Assembly: GCA_902600245.1 (NCBI GenBank)
Contig: CACKIQ010000003.1
Coordinates: 1 to 51,764 of the forward strand
Origin: an uncultured Pelagibacteraceae bacterium
Lineage (GTDB): Bacteria; Pseudomonadota; Alphaproteobacteria; Pelagibacterales; Pelagibacteraceae
DNA length: 51,764 nt
Direction: 5' to 3'
Below are positions 49,085 through 51,764 of this stretch, piece after piece; positions within the stretch are counted from its first letter, which is position 1, and each line of letters opens with the position of its first letter. The notes under the pieces are model-generated. The model saw nothing but the letters and a program-made list of their open reading frames with translations, did no database searches and was not told the DNA's origin. The position numbers were made by a program, and so were the translations under genes.

Positions 49085-50037
49085 TGGCAGTTTTACTTAT
49101 TGCAGAACATAATAATAAAGAGTTACGACCATTTACTTTGAATGCAGCTACTGCAGCATCCCAAATTAACGAAGATGTTCATGCTATAATTATTGGTCAA
49201 AATTCAGCTGAGGCTACTAAACAATTATCTGAGTTACCAGTGATTAAAAAAGTCCTTAGTGTAGAAGCTTCACACTATGAAAATTTTACTGCAGAAAATT
49301 TTGCTCCAGTAATAATTAAACTTGCCGAAAATTATTCTCATATAGTTTGTTCAGCAAACACATTTGGAAAAAATTTAATGCCTAGAATAGCAGCTCACCT
49401 CGACACTTCACAGGTAAGCGATATTATAAAAGTGATATCACCAGATACGTTTTTAAGACCTATTTATGCTGGAAATGCTTTTGCAACAATTAAAAGTAAT
49501 GATGAGAAGAAATGTGTTACTATAAGACCTACCTCTTTTGATCCATGTGACAGTACTGGCGGATCAGCACCGATAGAAAAAGTTGAGGCTAGTGAGGAGT
49601 TTTCACTTACCAAATTTGTTAAAAGAGAAGAAATAAAATCTGATAGACCTGAGTTAGGGACCGCAAGAATAGTAGTATCAGGCGGAAGAGGAATGCAAAG
49701 TGGAGACAATTTTAAATTAATTACAGAAATTGCCGATAAACTTGGTGCAGCTATTGGTGCGTCAAGAGCAGCAGTGGACGCTGGCTATATAAGCAATGAC
49801 CACCAAGTAGGTCAAACTGGAAAAGTTGTGGTACCAGATTTATATATTGCTATTGGAATTTCTGGTGCAATTCAGCATTTGGCAGGCATGAAAGAAAGTA
49901 AAATTATAGTAGCAATCAACAAAGATGGTGAAGCGCCAATTTTTAGTGTCGCAGACTATGGGTTAGAAGCTGATTTATTTGAAGCGATCCCACAGTTCAT
50001 GGAAGAGCTGAACAAATTAAACACTATACAAAAATAA
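49084..50037 (+). CDS. etfA: Electron transfer flavoprotein alpha subunit
   Basis: VVSGGRGMQSGDNFKLITEIADKLGAAIGASRAAVDAGYISNDHQVGQTGKVV. Confidence 0.97.
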   Translation: MAVLLIAEHNNKELRPFTLNAATAASQINEDVHAIIIGQNSAEATKQLSELPVIKKVLSVEASHYENFTAENFAPVIIKLAENYSHIVCSANTFGKNLMPRIAAHLDTSQVSDIIKVISPDTFLRPIYAGNAFATIKSNDEKKCVTIRPTSFDPCDSTGGSAPIEKVEASEEFSLTKFVKREEIKSDRPELGTARIVVSGGRGMQSGDNFKLITEIADKLGAAIGASRAAVDAGYISNDHQVGQTGKVVVPDLYIAIGISGAIQHLAGMKESKIIVAINKDGEAPIFSVADYGLEADLFEAIPQFMEELNKLNTIQK

Positions 50038-50060
50038 TCCTAATAGTTAAAAACTAGATT

Positions 50061-51680
50061 ATGTCTAGAGAATCGATGGAATACGATGTTGTTATTATAG
50101 GTGGAGGACCATCAGGATTATCAACAGCAATAAAGTTAAAACAACTAAATTCAAATTTAAATGTATGTCTTTTGGAAAAAGCTTCAGAAATAGGTGCTCA
50201 TATTTTAAGTGGAAATGTTTTTGAAACACGTGCTTTAGATGAATTATTGCCTAATTGGAAAGAACTAAATTCTCCAATAAAAACAAAAGTAACCAAAGAA
50301 AAATTTTTATTTTTAGGAAAAACCAAATCTTTTAGTTGGCCAACATGGTTACTTCCAGCAGTACAACAAAATCATAAAAATTATATAATAAGTTTAGCAA
50401 ATTTATGTAGATGGCTAGCTGAACAAGCAGAAAGTTTAGGAGTAGAAATATTTCCAGGTTTTCCAGCAAGTGAAATTTTATACAATGAGGATGGATCTGT
50501 TAAGGGTGTAGCAACCCAAGATATGGGCATTGATAAAGAGGGAAATAAAAAAGATAGTTTTGAACCAGGTATTGAACTTTTGGGTAAGGTAACAGTCTTT
50601 GCAGAGGGGTGTAGAGGTCATTTAGGAAAAGAGCTTATTCAAAAATTTGATTTAAGTAACGGAAAAAATCCTCAACAATATGGAATTGGTTTTAAAGAAA
50701 TTTGGGAAATTGATGAAAAAAATCACGAAGAAGGTTTAGTTATGCATACGGCTGGTTGGCCTCTAGATAACAGTACTTATGGTGGAAGTTTTATGTATCA
50801 TGCAGAAAATAAACAAATTTTTTTAGGTTACGTGATTGGATTAGATTATAAAAATCCACATTTATCTCCTTATGATGAATTTCAAAGATTTAAAACTCAC
50901 CCATCAATTAAAAAAATTATTGAAGGAGGAAAAAGAATCTCTTACGGCGCAAGAGCTTTAATTGAAGGTGGATTTCAAAGTTTACCAAAAATGTTTATGC
51001 CTGGAGCTTTATTAATTGGTTGTGACGCAGGAACATTGAACATGCCTAAAATTAAAGGCTCTCATACAGCAATGAAAAGTGGAATAATTGCAGCAGAAAC
51101 TATTAATGAACATTTAAATGAAAAGAAAGATTTATCAATTTATGAGGATAAATTTAAAAGTAGCTGGTTACATAAAGAACTTTATGAAGCTCGAAACGTA
51201 AAACCTAGCTTCAGCTGGGGTCTCATTTTAGGAATAATTTTTACAGGTATTGACCAAATTTTATTTAGAGGCAGGATGCCTTTTACCCTCAAACACAAAC
51301 ATTCTGATCATGAAACACTTAAACCTGCAAATCAAATGCCTAAAATAGATTATCCAAAATACGATAATGTTTATACATTTGATAAGACAAGTTCTGTTTA
51401 TCTTACTGGAACCAATCATGCCGATAATCAACCAGTTCATTTAAAACTAAAAGATCCCAATTTACCGATCAATTATACATTGGAAAAATTTGATGAGCCT
51501 GCCCAAAGGTATTGTCCTGCAGGTGTTTATGAAGTCCAAAAAGAGAATGAAATTAACAAATTTGTTATTAATTCACAAAACTGCATTCATTGTAAAACTT
51601 GTGATATTAAAGAACCTTCGCAAAATATAACTTGGGTTACTCCTGAAGGAGGAGGTGGTCCAAGATATGGCAATATGTAA
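50061..51680 (+). CDS. Electron transfer flavoprotein-ubiquinone oxidoreductase
   Basis: YDVVIIGGGPSGLSTAIKLKQLN; EKASEIGAHILSGNVFETRALDELLPNW; 4Fe-4S CIHCKTCDIKEPSQNITWVTPEGGGGP. Confidence 0.96.
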   Translation: MSRESMEYDVVIIGGGPSGLSTAIKLKQLNSNLNVCLLEKASEIGAHILSGNVFETRALDELLPNWKELNSPIKTKVTKEKFLFLGKTKSFSWPTWLLPAVQQNHKNYIISLANLCRWLAEQAESLGVEIFPGFPASEILYNEDGSVKGVATQDMGIDKEGNKKDSFEPGIELLGKVTVFAEGCRGHLGKELIQKFDLSNGKNPQQYGIGFKEIWEIDEKNHEEGLVMHTAGWPLDNSTYGGSFMYHAENKQIFLGYVIGLDYKNPHLSPYDEFQRFKTHPSIKKIIEGGKRISYGARALIEGGFQSLPKMFMPGALLIGCDAGTLNMPKIKGSHTAMKSGIIAAETINEHLNEKKDLSIYEDKFKSSWLHKELYEARNVKPSFSWGLILGIIFTGIDQILFRGRMPFTLKHKHSDHETLKPANQMPKIDYPKYDNVYTFDKTSSVYLTGTNHADNQPVHLKLKDPNLPINYTLEKFDEPAQRYCPAGVYEVQKENEINKFVINSQNCIHCKTCDIKEPSQNITWVTPEGGGGPRYGNM

Positions 51681-51764
51681 TTAAGATAAGTCTATTGCAA
51701 ACTTTTTTAAAGTCTCAATAGGAAGATGTTTTAGTGTATTTTTGTGAGTTCTTTTCAAAAATAT
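51681..51764 (-). CDS. C-terminal fragment of a convergent gene truncated by the window edge (candidate)
   Basis: Reverse strand reads open from the edge: IFLKRTHKNTLKHLPIETLKKFAIDLS*; stop directly abuts the ETF-QO stop. Confidence 0.4.
   Translation of the reverse strand: MFLKRTHKNTLKHLPIETLKKFAIDLS

Noticed and set aside
1-51764. CRISPR arrays, tRNA/rRNA genes, IS elements
   Set aside because: Scanned by eye for regularly spaced direct repeats, cloverleaf cores and transposase motifs; none seen. tRNAscan-SE and CRISPR finders would be decisive.

Overview
AT-rich (~70% A+T), very densely packed alphaproteobacterial DNA. Gene content and style fit a SAR11/Pelagibacterales chromosome (inference from protein motifs and architecture; no search was run). 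The dominant theme is uptake and stepwise demethylation of methylated amines or other quaternary osmolytes, plus C1/THF metabolism. Genes supporting this: an OpuA/ProU-type transporter (52-5260) followed by glycerol kinase and a G3P dehydrogenase; a trimethylamine-monooxygenase-like flavoprotein; Fe-alcohol dehydrogenase; formate-THF ligase; heterotetrameric sarcosine oxidase soxBDAG; a second OpuA-type binding protein and permease sharing a minus-strand operon with a DmdA-like/GcvT-fold methyltransferase and a MetF-like protein. A ~20 kb plus-strand directon (31452-51680) carries a Rieske oxygenase, BHMT, two dimethylglycine/sarcosine-dehydrogenase-like proteins, a DddP-like M24 protein, a class I methyltransferase, a SET protein, an autotransporter, a 2OG-Fe(II) oxygenase, ETF-beta, ETF-alpha and ETF-QO. 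The middle (18-27 kb) holds purEK, csp, an Asp/Glu racemase, and an uncharacterised block (M19 dipeptidase, a 553-aa unknown, a DUF3726-like protein, and an unlisted 55-aa CxxC/CxxC protein). Best candidates for undescribed biology are (1) the transporter/MetF-like/DmdA-like operon at 27.1-31.2 kb, (2) the M19/553-aa/DUF3726/zinc-ribbon block at 23.0-26.4 kb, and (3) the non-canonical genes embedded in the demethylation directon. I saw no tRNA, rRNA, CRISPR array or mobile element.
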